Assembly (NCBI GenBank): GCA_951812345.1
Contig: OX638295.1
Span: forward strand, 2,018,965 to 2,082,964
Origin: Rhodothermales bacterium
GTDB lineage: Bacteria; Bacteroidota; Rhodothermia; Rhodothermales; VXPQ01
Length of the DNA stretch: 64,000 bases
Direction: 5' to 3'
Under the pieces are notes generated by a model that saw nothing but the letters and a program-made list of their open reading frames with translations, did not search any database and had not been told where the DNA came from. The position numbers and the translations under genes were made by a program. Shown here in pieces: positions 43,522-53,009 of the stretch (the first letter of the stretch is position 1; each line of letters begins with the position of its first letter).

Positions 43522-46500
43522 TTAGAAGGACAGCCGCAACCCGAAGAAGACGTTGCGCGGATTCAGGAACTGCTGCCACATCCGATTCGGCATATTGATG
43601 TATGCCTTGTCGTCCAGCACCTGCTGCACTTCGCCCTGGTCTGCAACGCCAAAGGAACTTCCGTTCCACTTGTAGTACTGCTGCTCCTCAAGCACATAGT
43701 AAAGCGGCCTGTCTTCGCCGGTTTCAGGCAATGCCCCCTGAATGATCGGCACAAACGCTACGCCCGGCCCGCGGAAATCGCCCGGCTGGTCGTCGCCGTA
43801 CAGACCGCCTTCGGGAGAATCGGGAAGCGTGCTCTGCGGCAAGTGGAGCGACGACATGTAGTTGGTCAGGTCCTGCTGCCCGGCGCCGAACAGGTTGCCC
43901 CCTGCATGATACAAGTGGCGAATGTTCAGCACGTTCGTAATGTCCACAAAGAACTGAGCGGACCCGATGTTCGTGCTGAAACTCTTGCTGAGGCGCATGT
44001 CGAGCGTGTAGTAATCCTTCCAGCGCACATTCCCCTGAAGCTCGCGCTCGCCGCTGCCTGCCGCGCCGGACAGGTTTTGACCATCCCAGGTAAGGGTAAG
44101 TCCCTGCCTCCATTCTCCAAGGAAATTCAGGCGCCAATCGCCGAGCGGGTACGCGCCCCCGATCTGGGGACCCATGTTCTTCGGAAAGAGAACCTCGATG
44201 TTGAACCGCGCGAAGGGTTCGGGCACCGGCTTGCTCGTGTAATGCTCCTCCGTACTCCTTACGAAGTTGTCCTGCTGAGTCCGGTTCTCGTCGAACCGGC
44301 TGAACCCGAAGTTGCCCGTCTTGCGCACGAGGTACGTGTAGTTGATGAACCCGCGCACCCACTCGCCCCGGTTTCTTGAGATCGTGGCCTCGAAACCGCG
44401 CACATCGCCGTAGTTCCATGGCAAAGACGTGCGATAGCTGACGAGATCGTCAAGGCTGATATACTGCACGCCCCGCGGCTGCTTGCTCAGATCCCTATAA
44501 TACCCGGACAAACGGAGCAGGTACTGGTCGAACAGATTCTGGTCGAAGCCCAGTTCGTACGCCACCGTCCTCGGCATCGGATGGTCGGGGTTGCCGATGT
44601 TCACCAGCGCGCCCGCAGAACCTTCCTCGATGTTAAAGAGATTGATCGGATTGAGCGCATTCCGGAAATGACCGTAGTTGAAGTACAACTTGCTGTCGTC
44701 GGTCACCGGGAAGGAAATGCCGAGACGAGGACTCAAGGCTACCTGACGCTGCGTGGGCTCCTGCTCAAGCAGTTCGTCGATGCGGGCGCGCCCGATCGCC
44801 GCAGAGAACGTACGCTCGTACGTCTCGTAGGTATACCAATCTCCGCCCGCATGGAAATAATCCAGCCGGACCCCCACATTGGCGACCATGCCCCGGAACT
44901 CGAGTTTCGACTGGGCATAGGCCGCGGCCTGCTGCGGCTTGCGGTTCCATAACCGCTTGGGATTCGTGTGGTGCGGATGTTCCGGATCGTCCTCGCCGAA
45001 ATCCGTATCGTAGTTCGAGTAGATATACTCGACGCCCGCCTTGGCCAGCATGAAGCGGTTGCGCTGGCTGGTAATGTCGAACCGGCCCGTGAAACGGTTT
45101 ACCGTCGAACTGTCGTACCCGCTGCCCCAGTGGCCCGAAGTACGCACGCCAAGACCCAGTTTGTCGAAATCGTCGCTGATGCTGAATCCATAGGGCTCCT
45201 CGTCGAGCATGATGGCGCCGCCGAGATAGGGAATATTCGCTGTTTCGTCGCGGTCACGCACCGTCCTCGTAAAGTAGTCCGTCGTGGAGTTCTGGAGTTG
45301 CACCTCGTAGAACGTCTTCGCGTTCAGCGTATGCGTGAACTGCGCGCCGATCATGGTGCGATCCACATCCATGAGATTGTACAGCATGGGCGCAAAGTAG
45401 GCGCCCATGTCATGGCCCAGGCCGAACATGGTCTGGTGGCCGCCTTGCCACGGATAATACAGCGCATCCCCCGTCGTCAGGTTGGGCTGTCCCTGTTCGC
45501 TGCGGTTGAGACCAAGCTGCTGGGATAGCATACCCTGCACGATCAGTTTCATGCCGGGCGCCACATTCGAAATGATCTTCGCCTGTCCCACGCGCTCGGT
45601 AAACGCCGAGCGCTCATAGCCCCCCATCGCATACCCCGTCTGGACCTGACGGAGCGAAGCCGTAAACCGCATATCGCCAAGAAGCTGGTGAAGCCCCGGC
45701 AATGGCCCCCCGATGGTCGCGTCAAACTCGTAGTCGGGCTTCTGGACCGACACATCATTGCGCAGGTAATGATCAAAATAGACCTGCTGGAGTTCCTGCG
45801 CGGTAAACGTCCTCCCCAGAGCCATGACTTCGGGACGGTTATTGTAATCTTCCGCAACCTTGTTCCACCCTCCCTCAAAGGAATCGTACTCGCGCTGCAT
45901 CCAGGAAGGCCAGTTCTGCGTGCCTTCGAGCGCCACATCCGGATCCGTCAGCGGGCGGAGATGGAAGCTGTTATGGGAACTGACCATCTCGACTTCATTT
46001 CCGTCCACGTCCACACCCGGGAAATTCTTCTGCGCCGTGGGACTGTACCGCACGATCGCATCCACGAAGTACCGGTTCTCTTCCGGTTCTTTCGTGATAA
46101 CATTGATCAGCCCCGAACGCACATTGCCGTACTCCGCATTGAAACCGCCTGTCTGCACCTGCACTTCCTGGACGGACGTGTAACTCACGCCCGTATACGG
46201 CGTGTTGTCGCGACCGCTGGACATCGACAGACCGTCCACCATGAACTGGATCTGGTCGCCGCCGAAGCCGCGCACGGTAAGACCGCGCTCGAAACCGGCC
46301 TGCAATCCGATGACTCTTTCGATGTCGGTAATCGGAAGGTTCTCGATTTCTTCTGCCGTAATGTTCGCCACGCTGGCCGACACGTCGCGTTGCACCACAG
46401 GCCGCACATCCGTAACGACCACCTCCTCAAGGCCTACCGCCTCTTCCTGCAGAACGAAGTCGATCTCGGTGGTCAGGCCGATATTGACGCGGACGCCCTC

Positions 46501-46752
46501 ATACACCTCGGGGGCGTATCCGATGAACGAGGCCCGAACATTGTACGATCCGGGACGCACGTTCACAATAAAGTAGTACCCTTCCGCATCGGTGATGGCG
46601 CCCTGTGTGGTGCCCACAATGGACACGTTTACGCCGGGCAGCGACTCGCCGGTAGAGGCTTCCGTGACCTGGCCGGCGATTTTACCCGATTGAGCCCAGG
46701 CAGAGGCTGGAAGGAAGAGAGCAAGCGCAAATAGTAATTTTGCGAATCTCAT
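43522..46752 (-). CDS. Long TonB-dependent receptor, first gene of block B
   Basis: 1076 residues. ATG 46752 has GGAGGA nine bases upstream (46761-46766). The signal peptide ends AWAQ, and a regulatory domain (about 22-110, GKIAGQVTEASTGESLPGVN) follows. The plug (about 120-230) has GLEEVVVTDVRPVVQRDVSA, FGGDQIQFMVDGLSM, and YTSVQEVQVQTGGFNAEYGNVRSG. A barrel ending LRLSF completes it. It heads the downstream duplicated block after a 250-bp gap. It closely parallels the receptor at 60136-63522 (same signal peptide wording, same plug motifs). Such long receptors with a T9SS cargo and a PorV-like gene behind them recur in this window three times. Ligand unknown. Confidence 0.88.
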   Translation of the reverse strand: MRFAKLLFALALFLPASAWAQSGKIAGQVTEASTGESLPGVNVSIVGTTQGAITDAEGYYFIVNVRPGSYNVRASFIGYAPEVYEGVRVNIGLTTEIDFVLQEEAVGLEEVVVTDVRPVVQRDVSASVANITAEEIENLPITDIERVIGLQAGFERGLTVRGFGGDQIQFMVDGLSMSSGRDNTPYTGVSYTSVQEVQVQTGGFNAEYGNVRSGLINVITKEPEENRYFVDAIVRYSPTAQKNFPGVDVDGNEVEMVSSHNSFHLRPLTDPDVALEGTQNWPSWMQREYDSFEGGWNKVAEDYNNRPEVMALGRTFTAQELQQVYFDHYLRNDVSVQKPDYEFDATIGGPLPGLHQLLGDMRFTASLRQVQTGYAMGGYERSAFTERVGQAKIISNVAPGMKLIVQGMLSQQLGLNRSEQGQPNLTTGDALYYPWQGGHQTMFGLGHDMGAYFAPMLYNLMDVDRTMIGAQFTHTLNAKTFYEVQLQNSTTDYFTRTVRDRDETANIPYLGGAIMLDEEPYGFSISDDFDKLGLGVRTSGHWGSGYDSSTVNRFTGRFDITSQRNRFMLAKAGVEYIYSNYDTDFGEDDPEHPHHTNPKRLWNRKPQQAAAYAQSKLEFRGMVANVGVRLDYFHAGGDWYTYETYERTFSAAIGRARIDELLEQEPTQRQVALSPRLGISFPVTDDSKLYFNYGHFRNALNPINLFNIEEGSAGALVNIGNPDHPMPRTVAYELGFDQNLFDQYLLRLSGYYRDLSKQPRGVQYISLDDLVSYRTSLPWNYGDVRGFEATISRNRGEWVRGFINYTYLVRKTGNFGFSRFDENRTQQDNFVRSTEEHYTSKPVPEPFARFNIEVLFPKNMGPQIGGAYPLGDWRLNFLGEWRQGLTLTWDGQNLSGAAGSGERELQGNVRWKDYYTLDMRLSKSFSTNIGSAQFFVDITNVLNIRHLYHAGGNLFGAGQQDLTNYMSSLHLPQSTLPDSPEGGLYGDDQPGDFRGPGVAFVPIIQGALPETGEDRPLYYVLEEQQYYKWNGSSFGVADQGEVQQVLDDKAYINMPNRMWQQFLNPRNVFFGLRLSF

Positions 46753-47002
46753 GTGTGCGATCCTCCGGATATGGTTTAGGTGAGAATTCGTGACGTTGGG
46801 AATTCATATAAAAAGCACGGGCATACGCAGGCCAACCGCATACTGCTGCCCTTACTAAATGGTAAGCGCCCCAAAAACAAAAAACAAGCGGTATCGTGTT
46901 TTTTTTTGCAGTCATACCAGTCTGTACCTCGATTAAACTACCCTCCGATCAGATTACTACCCGGATACCCTGGATTATCCTGTTGCCCGGATGCGGCAAT
47001 TC
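46753..47002. promoter_or_regulatory. Intergenic region between the two duplicated blocks, probable promoter of block B
   Basis: 250 bp without a gene, unlike the tight spacing elsewhere. On the minus strand it holds a run of nine A (46899-46907 as T on plus), then an AT-rich TTG-repeat stretch (46871-46889), a CTTAC-N6-GTAAG dyad nearby, and finally a strong GGAGGA ribosome site before the receptor ATG. A phylum-type promoter is likely in the AT-rich part but I cannot fix its elements. No clear stem-plus-U terminator for the upstream block was found. Confidence 0.45.
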
Positions 47003-47962
47003 TCAGTTCTCCTCCGGTGAACGGAAGCCCGCTTCCTCAATCGCCTCGACCGGTGGAAGCCACTGCTTGTAGAGACGATATCCCGCTCCGACGAATCCGA
47101 ACCCGTTCCGGACATTGTGCATCACGTTTGGCTGCACCAGAATTTCCGCATCGAATATTCCTCCAGGCGGGTCCCAGGCCTCGTTGGCCGCAATCAGTCG
47201 CAATGTCACGTTCAACAGAATGACGCCCACGCGCAAATCGATGCCTACATCGACCTGCTGCGCAATGCTGGCAGTGATTTCCAGAAAATCCTGCCGCAAG
47301 TCAATCGGGACAATCCAGCCCCCGTCTGTCTTCTCGTGCCTGAGGAGATAAGGAATGACGATGTTGTTCGATTCAATATCCGCCTCATTGGTGGCTTTAT
47401 ACGCCACGGCATAATTGACCTCCACCTGCACGAGGCCGGGCACATCTCCCCGGACCAATACCGGCTGGACCACGGAAGCAAAACGAATAACCGGCTCCTG
47501 GAGAATGATTTCCGCCTCAGGCGGCACCGTCACCTCGACGGTGGATTCCTCACCGTCCGAACGAACCGCAGAAATCTCGTAGGTATGCCCGAAACGGGCC
47601 TGGAACGGGGCATAGTACACGTGCGCGTACTGGTTTGCAAAATCGACAATGACGGAATCGCGCCAATCGTATTGCTCACCGGTCGTGCGATCCACAGAAA
47701 CAACCTGCGCATCCAATGGCTCCGGCGTGGCGGGCGCAAGACGCTCTTCTACCGGAAAAACCCGCACCCATTGCGAATCGAGCTGCGGAGACAGCACGCC
47801 ATACATCGAATACGGCAAATCTGTCCCCACGACCGCCACCACATCTTCCTCGCAGGCGCTCAGGCCAAGAAGCGCCATCATAGCAAACGTAACGGGTGCA
47901 GCGCATTGCGCAAAACGCCGGCCTATCCGGAAACAGAACGATATGCTGTGCACAGGCCTCAT
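47003..47962 (-). CDS. DUF4249-like lipoprotein, partner of the adjacent TonB receptor (block A)
   Basis: 319 residues from ATG 47962, which overlaps the receptor's stop codon (ATGA), so translation is coupled; a longer frame reaching 48289 lies inside the receptor gene and has no signal. The N-terminus is a lipoprotein signal (MMALLGLSAC). The mature part (VVAVVGTDLPYSMYGVLSPQ, then EVTVPPEAEI) matches the plan of the paralogue at 29372-30475. As a receptor-associated lipoprotein it probably sits on the outer membrane and caps or feeds the barrel. Ligand unknown. Confidence 0.75.
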   Translation of the reverse strand: MRPVHSISFCFRIGRRFAQCAAPVTFAMMALLGLSACEEDVVAVVGTDLPYSMYGVLSPQLDSQWVRVFPVEERLAPATPEPLDAQVVSVDRTTGEQYDWRDSVIVDFANQYAHVYYAPFQARFGHTYEISAVRSDGEESTVEVTVPPEAEIILQEPVIRFASVVQPVLVRGDVPGLVQVEVNYAVAYKATNEADIESNNIVIPYLLRHEKTDGGWIVPIDLRQDFLEITASIAQQVDVGIDLRVGVILLNVTLRLIAANEAWDPPGGIFDAEILVQPNVMHNVRNGFGFVGAGYRLYKQWLPPVEAIEEAGFRSPEEN

Positions 47963-50343
47963 TCGAAAGATACTTTGATTCCCAGAGAAGGCACGAAAGG
48001 AAGCTGGTCGACGCGGTTGAGGGTGAAAATGTCGAGATAGAAAATATTGCGGCGCCCATAGGTGTTGATGGCGCTTGCAAGCAGCGCAACATCCACTGCT
48101 CCGACAGAGAACGTTCTTTCCACCGATAGGTCCAACCGGTGATACTTCGGCAGTAACGCATTGAACGGCCGTTCGTAAATGACCCGGCGCGTGGCTGGCG
48201 CATCCACAGCCTTTTCTATATCGTCCACCAGAAAGAATCCATCGAACCCGACGGCGCGGCTGAACGGAAGACCCGATCCGAAATCCCATCGCGCGCTCAC
48301 ATCGAATCCCAGTACTTCAGCGGCTGCGACGACGTTAAGCTGATGGCGTCGATCATGGGCCGGGCGAAATTTCAGCGTCTCCTCGCCGTACCAGAGCGGA
48401 ATGGAAACATCTTCCGCTTCGTACCGGGTCGAGGAAAGACCATAGTTGGCATAGCCATAGAACCGGCGCCCACGCATCTCGAGGCGAACATCGACGCCAA
48501 TCGAACGGCCCGAAGCCGGTTGCAATTTCGAAATGAGCCGGGGATAACTCGTCCATTCGGGAATGAAGAGATTCGACATATTCCGGTAATACCCCTCCAC
48601 GGACAGCTCCAGCCAACGATAGGGACTGGCACGGTATCCCAGCAAGGCATGCGAAGCCCGCTGTGGCCGTCCCTGCAGGACATTCAGCAAGTTGGAGTTG
48701 TCCTTGGGGACATTAGCCCAGACCGTAAACACGCTGGCCGCGTCCCGCCGATCGTTGATGCCCAGAATCTCCTGATGATAAACGCCCCAGGCAGCACTGA
48801 CCTCATGACTCCCCTGCTGCCATACCGCACGCAACCGGGGTTCGATGAGCGGCTCGAAACGGACCTTGTAAAACTGAAGACGAATCCCCGGGCGAATACT
48901 GAAGCCGCCTCCCGGCGCCACATCGAGTTCCAGATAGCTACCCCACTGGGGTACGGACGCATACCGGAGTTCGATATTCTGATACAATCCTCCGATGGCG
49001 CTGTTCAGCCTTGTGGCACGCAGTTCGCTGCCCCCCCGGGCATCGATACCGTCGCCGAAATACGTCATGTCTACCGAGACATGCGTGTTCTCGATCCTTG
49101 ACCAGCGCAGAGGGTCTTCGCGCGGCCCGAGTTCCGTTTCGAGCCGCGAATACGAGACATGAAGATCGGCCATAATCGAAAAGACGCGAGGCAGCATCAA
49201 CAGGCGCATCCCGACTGCATCGTTGCGCCAGCCTATTTCCTCCTGTACCCCGCCCGTATCCCCCGTCAAAAAGCCGCGATCCCAGGTCTTCAGACCCGTC
49301 ACCGAGGCGCGCATATTGCTCTTCACCACCCCATGCAGCTTGACGAAGGCGTCCCCGAAGGTAAAAGGCAGTTCATCGTCGAGGTAACGCGCCACGCCCT
49401 GTTCGATGTTCGACCGGCGAACCGAAGCGGCAATGGAAATGCGGTTCGGCCACAGGGGACCTTCGATGCGCGCCGAACTGAGAAACGGCGATGCAGCGGC
49501 GGAAGCGGCGTAGCGACGCATGTTGCCTGTCCGCGACGAGATGTCGATCACCGAAGAAATCCATCCCCCGAACTCGCTTCCATACCCGCCGGCGTAAATA
49601 TCGACCCGGTTGATATTATCGGACGGGAAGGCGGAATAGAACCCCATGATGTGAAACGGCTGGTACAGCAGAATGCCGTCCAGCTGAATGAGATTCTGGG
49701 AAGGCTCTCCGCCGCGGATGAAAAGCTGCCCGCCCCGATCTCCCGTCGTGACAATGCCGGGTTGCGTAGACAGATAGGTCGCCAGATCGCCGGTCACGTC
49801 CGGTCCCGGCACATATTCGATATCGGCGGCCCGGATCGTCTGCTGACCGGCCGTCACGCGGGCCCCGCCGCCCTGGCGCTCCGACTCCACAAGCACCTCG
49901 TCCATCTCCTCGTCATCCGGTTCGAGCGCAATATTGTACGTGTGGACCGCTCCCGCCCGGAGTCGTAACGAATCGGTGTGCGGGCGATATCCGACAAAGC
50001 GGACCTCGATCCGGTATGCGCCGGGCGGAAGGCTGGAAATCACATACGACCCGTCCTCGTTCGTTGCCGCCCCGCGGATGAGCAGCCCCTCCTGTTCCAG
50101 CGCCACATTGACCAGTTCGAGCGGTTGACCATCCGTAACGTCGGTAACAAACCCGCTGACAGAAGCCTGCTGGGCCTGCACAGCGCCCGGGACAAGCAAA
50201 AAACCAAGTCCGCACAATACGCCTGCCCACAACATGACCGTACGCCGTACAAAAGGCCGGAGGGGTACATCCCTATGCGGGAAGTCTTCGGGAGCGTTGC
50301 GCAACCGTTCGTTTCCAATGTCAACTCCAAACTTCACGGCCAT
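47959..50343 (-). CDS. Short TonB-dependent receptor with carboxypeptidase-regulatory-like domain (block A)
   Basis: 794 residues from ATG 50343, or about 758 from ATG 50235, which would give a more normal signal peptide (MLWAGVLCGLGFL..AVQAQ). Neither has a strong ribosome site. Regulatory domain (VSGFVTDVTDGQPLELVNV), plug motifs (RVTAGQQTIRAADIEYVPG, FIRGGEPSQNLIQLDGILLY, GSEFGGWISSVIDISSR) and the barrel match the receptor at 30485-32773 nearly sentence by sentence. The C-terminus is SFE: the usual final Phe is followed by one Glu, because the stop is shared with the next gene's start. Ligand unknown. Confidence 0.86.
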   Translation of the reverse strand: MAVKFGVDIGNERLRNAPEDFPHRDVPLRPFVRRTVMLWAGVLCGLGFLLVPGAVQAQQASVSGFVTDVTDGQPLELVNVALEQEGLLIRGAATNEDGSYVISSLPPGAYRIEVRFVGYRPHTDSLRLRAGAVHTYNIALEPDDEEMDEVLVESERQGGGARVTAGQQTIRAADIEYVPGPDVTGDLATYLSTQPGIVTTGDRGGQLFIRGGEPSQNLIQLDGILLYQPFHIMGFYSAFPSDNINRVDIYAGGYGSEFGGWISSVIDISSRTGNMRRYAASAAASPFLSSARIEGPLWPNRISIAASVRRSNIEQGVARYLDDELPFTFGDAFVKLHGVVKSNMRASVTGLKTWDRGFLTGDTGGVQEEIGWRNDAVGMRLLMLPRVFSIMADLHVSYSRLETELGPREDPLRWSRIENTHVSVDMTYFGDGIDARGGSELRATRLNSAIGGLYQNIELRYASVPQWGSYLELDVAPGGGFSIRPGIRLQFYKVRFEPLIEPRLRAVWQQGSHEVSAAWGVYHQEILGINDRRDAASVFTVWANVPKDNSNLLNVLQGRPQRASHALLGYRASPYRWLELSVEGYYRNMSNLFIPEWTSYPRLISKLQPASGRSIGVDVRLEMRGRRFYGYANYGLSSTRYEAEDVSIPLWYGEETLKFRPAHDRRHQLNVVAAAEVLGFDVSARWDFGSGLPFSRAVGFDGFFLVDDIEKAVDAPATRRVIYERPFNALLPKYHRLDLSVERTFSVGAVDVALLASAINTYGRRNIFYLDIFTLNRVDQLPFVPSLGIKVSFE

Positions 50344-50383
50344 CCCTGTTTATTGCACGGCCGGAAAGCCGTTCATGCCATTT

Positions 50384-51706
50384 TCAGCGTCTCCCGCTCG
50401 TGGCGCCCGTCGCAGCAGCATCCATGACATCCCGAATAGCCTCGACCACGAAATCCGGCTCTTCCCGGTGAAACCACGTTCCGCTGCGCCGGGTCTGCAC
50501 ATGCCGGCTCCATGTGAGCCCATCCAGCAGTTCTTCCCGTAATTCGGCCCTGGCCCGGACCCCGGCTTCCGTTTCGCCCACCCAGCGCGGGGTTTCGGGA
50601 ATTTGCAGGGATGTGAGCACAGCCACGGGTATATCCGGCAGCGCGCCGTCGCCCGAAAAAGCGCCTGTTTCCATTATATCCCTGTATATCCCGAACTCGT
50701 CGCGTTCGGCATCCGAAGCGAGACCGTATAACATGTTCTTTCCGGCAAGATATCGATCCATGGAATCCCGGTCCATGGCGGCAAGTCTTTGCCCCTCCCC
50801 CTCATGCACCGGCTCCACCAGCACCAACCCCGCTACGGCGCCGGGGTACTGCGCGGCGAATGTCCGGGCGAAAACGGCTCCAAGTCCGTGCGCCGCCAGA
50901 ATGTATGGCGGCCCGGCCTCCAGATTCTGCAGGAGGGTATGGAGTTCTTCCGCAAGCATGGAAGGGGTCCTTTCGACCTCACTGGACGACGGAAAATCAT
51001 CCGAATATCCAAGCCCCGAACGCGAATACGATATGGCCCGGGCAAACGCCTGCACATCGTGGTGCGCATAATCCCATACGCGCAGACTCTCGCCCAGATC
51101 GGACAGGAAAACGACGGGAATGCCTTCGCCTTCGTCCAACGCATACAGGCGATACCCTCCGGCGTCTGCTTGTTGGCCGCGGGGACCGTCGAGCATATCC
51201 AGGTCGCGGTATTTCATCTGCCGCTCAAGCCGACCCAAGCGCTGCTGCACCCGCTCCCAGGAAAGGCGCTCTACAGAGGTAGCGCTGCCGGGCGGCGCAA
51301 TCGTCACGGGGCCCATGCTTGCATCCTCGTCGGAGCAAGCCCCCACGAAGACCCCGTCGGGTTCGCGCTCGAGCTGGCAATGTATTCGCATGGAAGGCCA
51401 CCAGGCAAACGACAAAATTCCCTCCAGCAAATGCGCTTCCTCCACGCGGAAGTCCTCCTGCGTAAGGTGCTCGACCTTCAAGACTCCCGGCATCGACTCG
51501 CCGGCGTCGGGAAAAACGATCGTGACGCCGAAAGGCGTACCGCCGGGATTTTGCATGAACCCGGTCCATGTGCCCGTCTCCGGCATATCGCCGGACGGAA
51601 TGGCGGTTTGGGCCCGGGCGGACGGAACGGCCCACGAAAGAACGAATACAGCGGCGCACGCCGCCATCGCGACAAGACGCATCGGTACGTAAAAGGGTTG
51701 GTTCAT
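50384..51706 (-). CDS. Exported alpha/beta-hydrolase-fold protein with degenerate catalytic site
   Basis: 440 residues. Signal peptide ends SARAQ (about residue 33). Residues 40-145 form a beta-rich domain (GTWTGFMQNPGGTPFGVTI) often found before alpha/beta-hydrolases in this phylum. Residues 185-430 follow the hydrolase fold (IPVVFLSDLGES, YSRSGLGYSDD, AVAGLVLVEPVHEGEG). The nucleophile elbow reads AAHGLGA, so the usual Ser is Gly274 (codon GGA). The usual His is Thr410 in SGTWFHREEPDFV. The oxyanion-side HG is replaced by SD. It therefore looks like a catalytically dead binding protein. It stands between a TPR gene and the short TonB receptor of block A and is absent from block B. Confidence 0.82.
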   Translation of the reverse strand: MNQPFYVPMRLVAMAACAAVFVLSWAVPSARAQTAIPSGDMPETGTWTGFMQNPGGTPFGVTIVFPDAGESMPGVLKVEHLTQEDFRVEEAHLLEGILSFAWWPSMRIHCQLEREPDGVFVGACSDEDASMGPVTIAPPGSATSVERLSWERVQQRLGRLERQMKYRDLDMLDGPRGQQADAGGYRLYALDEGEGIPVVFLSDLGESLRVWDYAHHDVQAFARAISYSRSGLGYSDDFPSSSEVERTPSMLAEELHTLLQNLEAGPPYILAAHGLGAVFARTFAAQYPGAVAGLVLVEPVHEGEGQRLAAMDRDSMDRYLAGKNMLYGLASDAERDEFGIYRDIMETGAFSGDGALPDIPVAVLTSLQIPETPRWVGETEAGVRARAELREELLDGLTWSRHVQTRRSGTWFHREEPDFVVEAIRDVMDAAATGATSGRR

Positions 51707-51729
51707 TGCAGAGAAAGAAAAATTACGCG

Positions 51730-52965
51730 TTATCCTTCGCTCGCCATACGGGCAAGCATATTCAGGTTGTTCCGGGCGGTGCGGTTGCCGGGATCGAGCC
51801 GGATCGTCATTTCCCAGGCCTGACGCGCTTCGTCGTACCGTTCGGCATTTCCGTAGGCCACGCCCAGATTCAGCCAGGCGTCCGTCAACGACGGATCGCG
51901 ATCGACAATCATCCGGTATTGCGCGATCGCACCGTCGGCATCGCCGCTTTCCAGCATCAGCGACGCCAGGTTAACGTGCATTCGAAGATCGTTCGGGATG
52001 ATCGCAATGGCCCGCTGGTAGGCATCCAGCGCCCGGTCGTACATCCCCGCCTTGCGGTGTACCTCGCTCAAGTGCAGCCAGTTCTGCACATCGTTGGGAT
52101 CCCGATTCACTGCTTCGTGCGCCTCGTTGATCTCCTGCTGGATTTGCTGGGCCGCTTCGGCCAGCGCAAGATGCGTCTCTGCCTCGTCCTCCTCGCCAAG
52201 ACGCATCAACGCCTGTCCGAGATTGTACTGCGCGCCATGGTGCCACGGGCGTTCCTCGACCACGGTGCGGAGCTGCGCAACAGCCTCCTCGACCTCGCCC
52301 ATACGGAGCAACTGGGATCCGATCACATAGCGGTAGTCCACGCTCTCCGGCCTGATTTCCGCAGCGCGTCTCGATAGAGAAACGGCCGTCTCGATATCCC
52401 CTATCTCCTCATGGAGCTGCCCCAGCCACATATACGCGGTCGTGTTCGTACTGTCGATCGCAATAGACTGCTCGTACGACCACTGCGCACTGTCGGCCAT
52501 GCCGAGTTTTGCATAGGTGCGGCCCATTTCGAGATACAAATGCGTATTCGGCTCGATCGCCTCCTCGCGGCGGAACGCGCCGACGGCGTCCCGAAGACGC
52601 CCCCTGCGAAAATGATTGATCCCGATATTCATGTGCGCCCCGCGGTACTCCTCGTCTGCGACGAGCGCGGTGGCGTACGCGGCGTTGGCGATATCGAGCT
52701 GGTTCAGATCCGTATAGATTCTGCCGCGCAGGAAGTACGTGTCCGCCAAATCCGGCACATAGCGCTCTACGCTGTCGGTGAGCGCCAGCGCATGCAGGTA
52801 ATTGCCCTGACGCCACGCCGTATCGGCCTGAAGCATAAACCGTTGCACATTCAGGGGCAGCGATGCACGGAGTTCGTCCGTCCGGGTAAGGGGCTCTTCC
52901 ACCCCTTCCTGCGCACATCCTGCAAGCAGGACAACGAGCGCTACCATGCAAAACCGTCGTATCAT
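51730..52965 (-). CDS. TPR-repeat lipoprotein (block A)
   Basis: 411 residues from ATG 52965; an extension to 53136 runs into the upstream gene and lacks a signal, so it is rejected. Lipoprotein signal VVLLAGC. TPR repeats occupy residues 45-400 (ALALTDSVERYVPDLADTYF, YQRAIAIIPNDLRMHVNLAS, WEMTIRLDPGNRTARNNLNML). It parallels the TPR proteins of block B. The CRTAC1-like gene ends 44 bp upstream, the hydrolase-fold gene follows after 23 bp. Likely a scaffold for the neighbouring lipoproteins. Confidence 0.87.
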   Translation of the reverse strand: MIRRFCMVALVVLLAGCAQEGVEEPLTRTDELRASLPLNVQRFMLQADTAWRQGNYLHALALTDSVERYVPDLADTYFLRGRIYTDLNQLDIANAAYATALVADEEYRGAHMNIGINHFRRGRLRDAVGAFRREEAIEPNTHLYLEMGRTYAKLGMADSAQWSYEQSIAIDSTNTTAYMWLGQLHEEIGDIETAVSLSRRAAEIRPESVDYRYVIGSQLLRMGEVEEAVAQLRTVVEERPWHHGAQYNLGQALMRLGEEDEAETHLALAEAAQQIQQEINEAHEAVNRDPNDVQNWLHLSEVHRKAGMYDRALDAYQRAIAIIPNDLRMHVNLASLMLESGDADGAIAQYRMIVDRDPSLTDAWLNLGVAYGNAERYDEARQAWEMTIRLDPGNRTARNNLNMLARMASEG

Positions 52966-53009
52966 ATCCTTAACCCTTTCTCCTGTCCACGAAGAACCGT
53001 TGTACACGA

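Noticed and set aside
46899-46907. Nine-base homopolymer between the blocks as a phase-variation tract
   Set aside because: It lies in intergenic DNA well upstream of the ribosome site; a single tract of this length in an AT-rich spacer is not evidence of switching.
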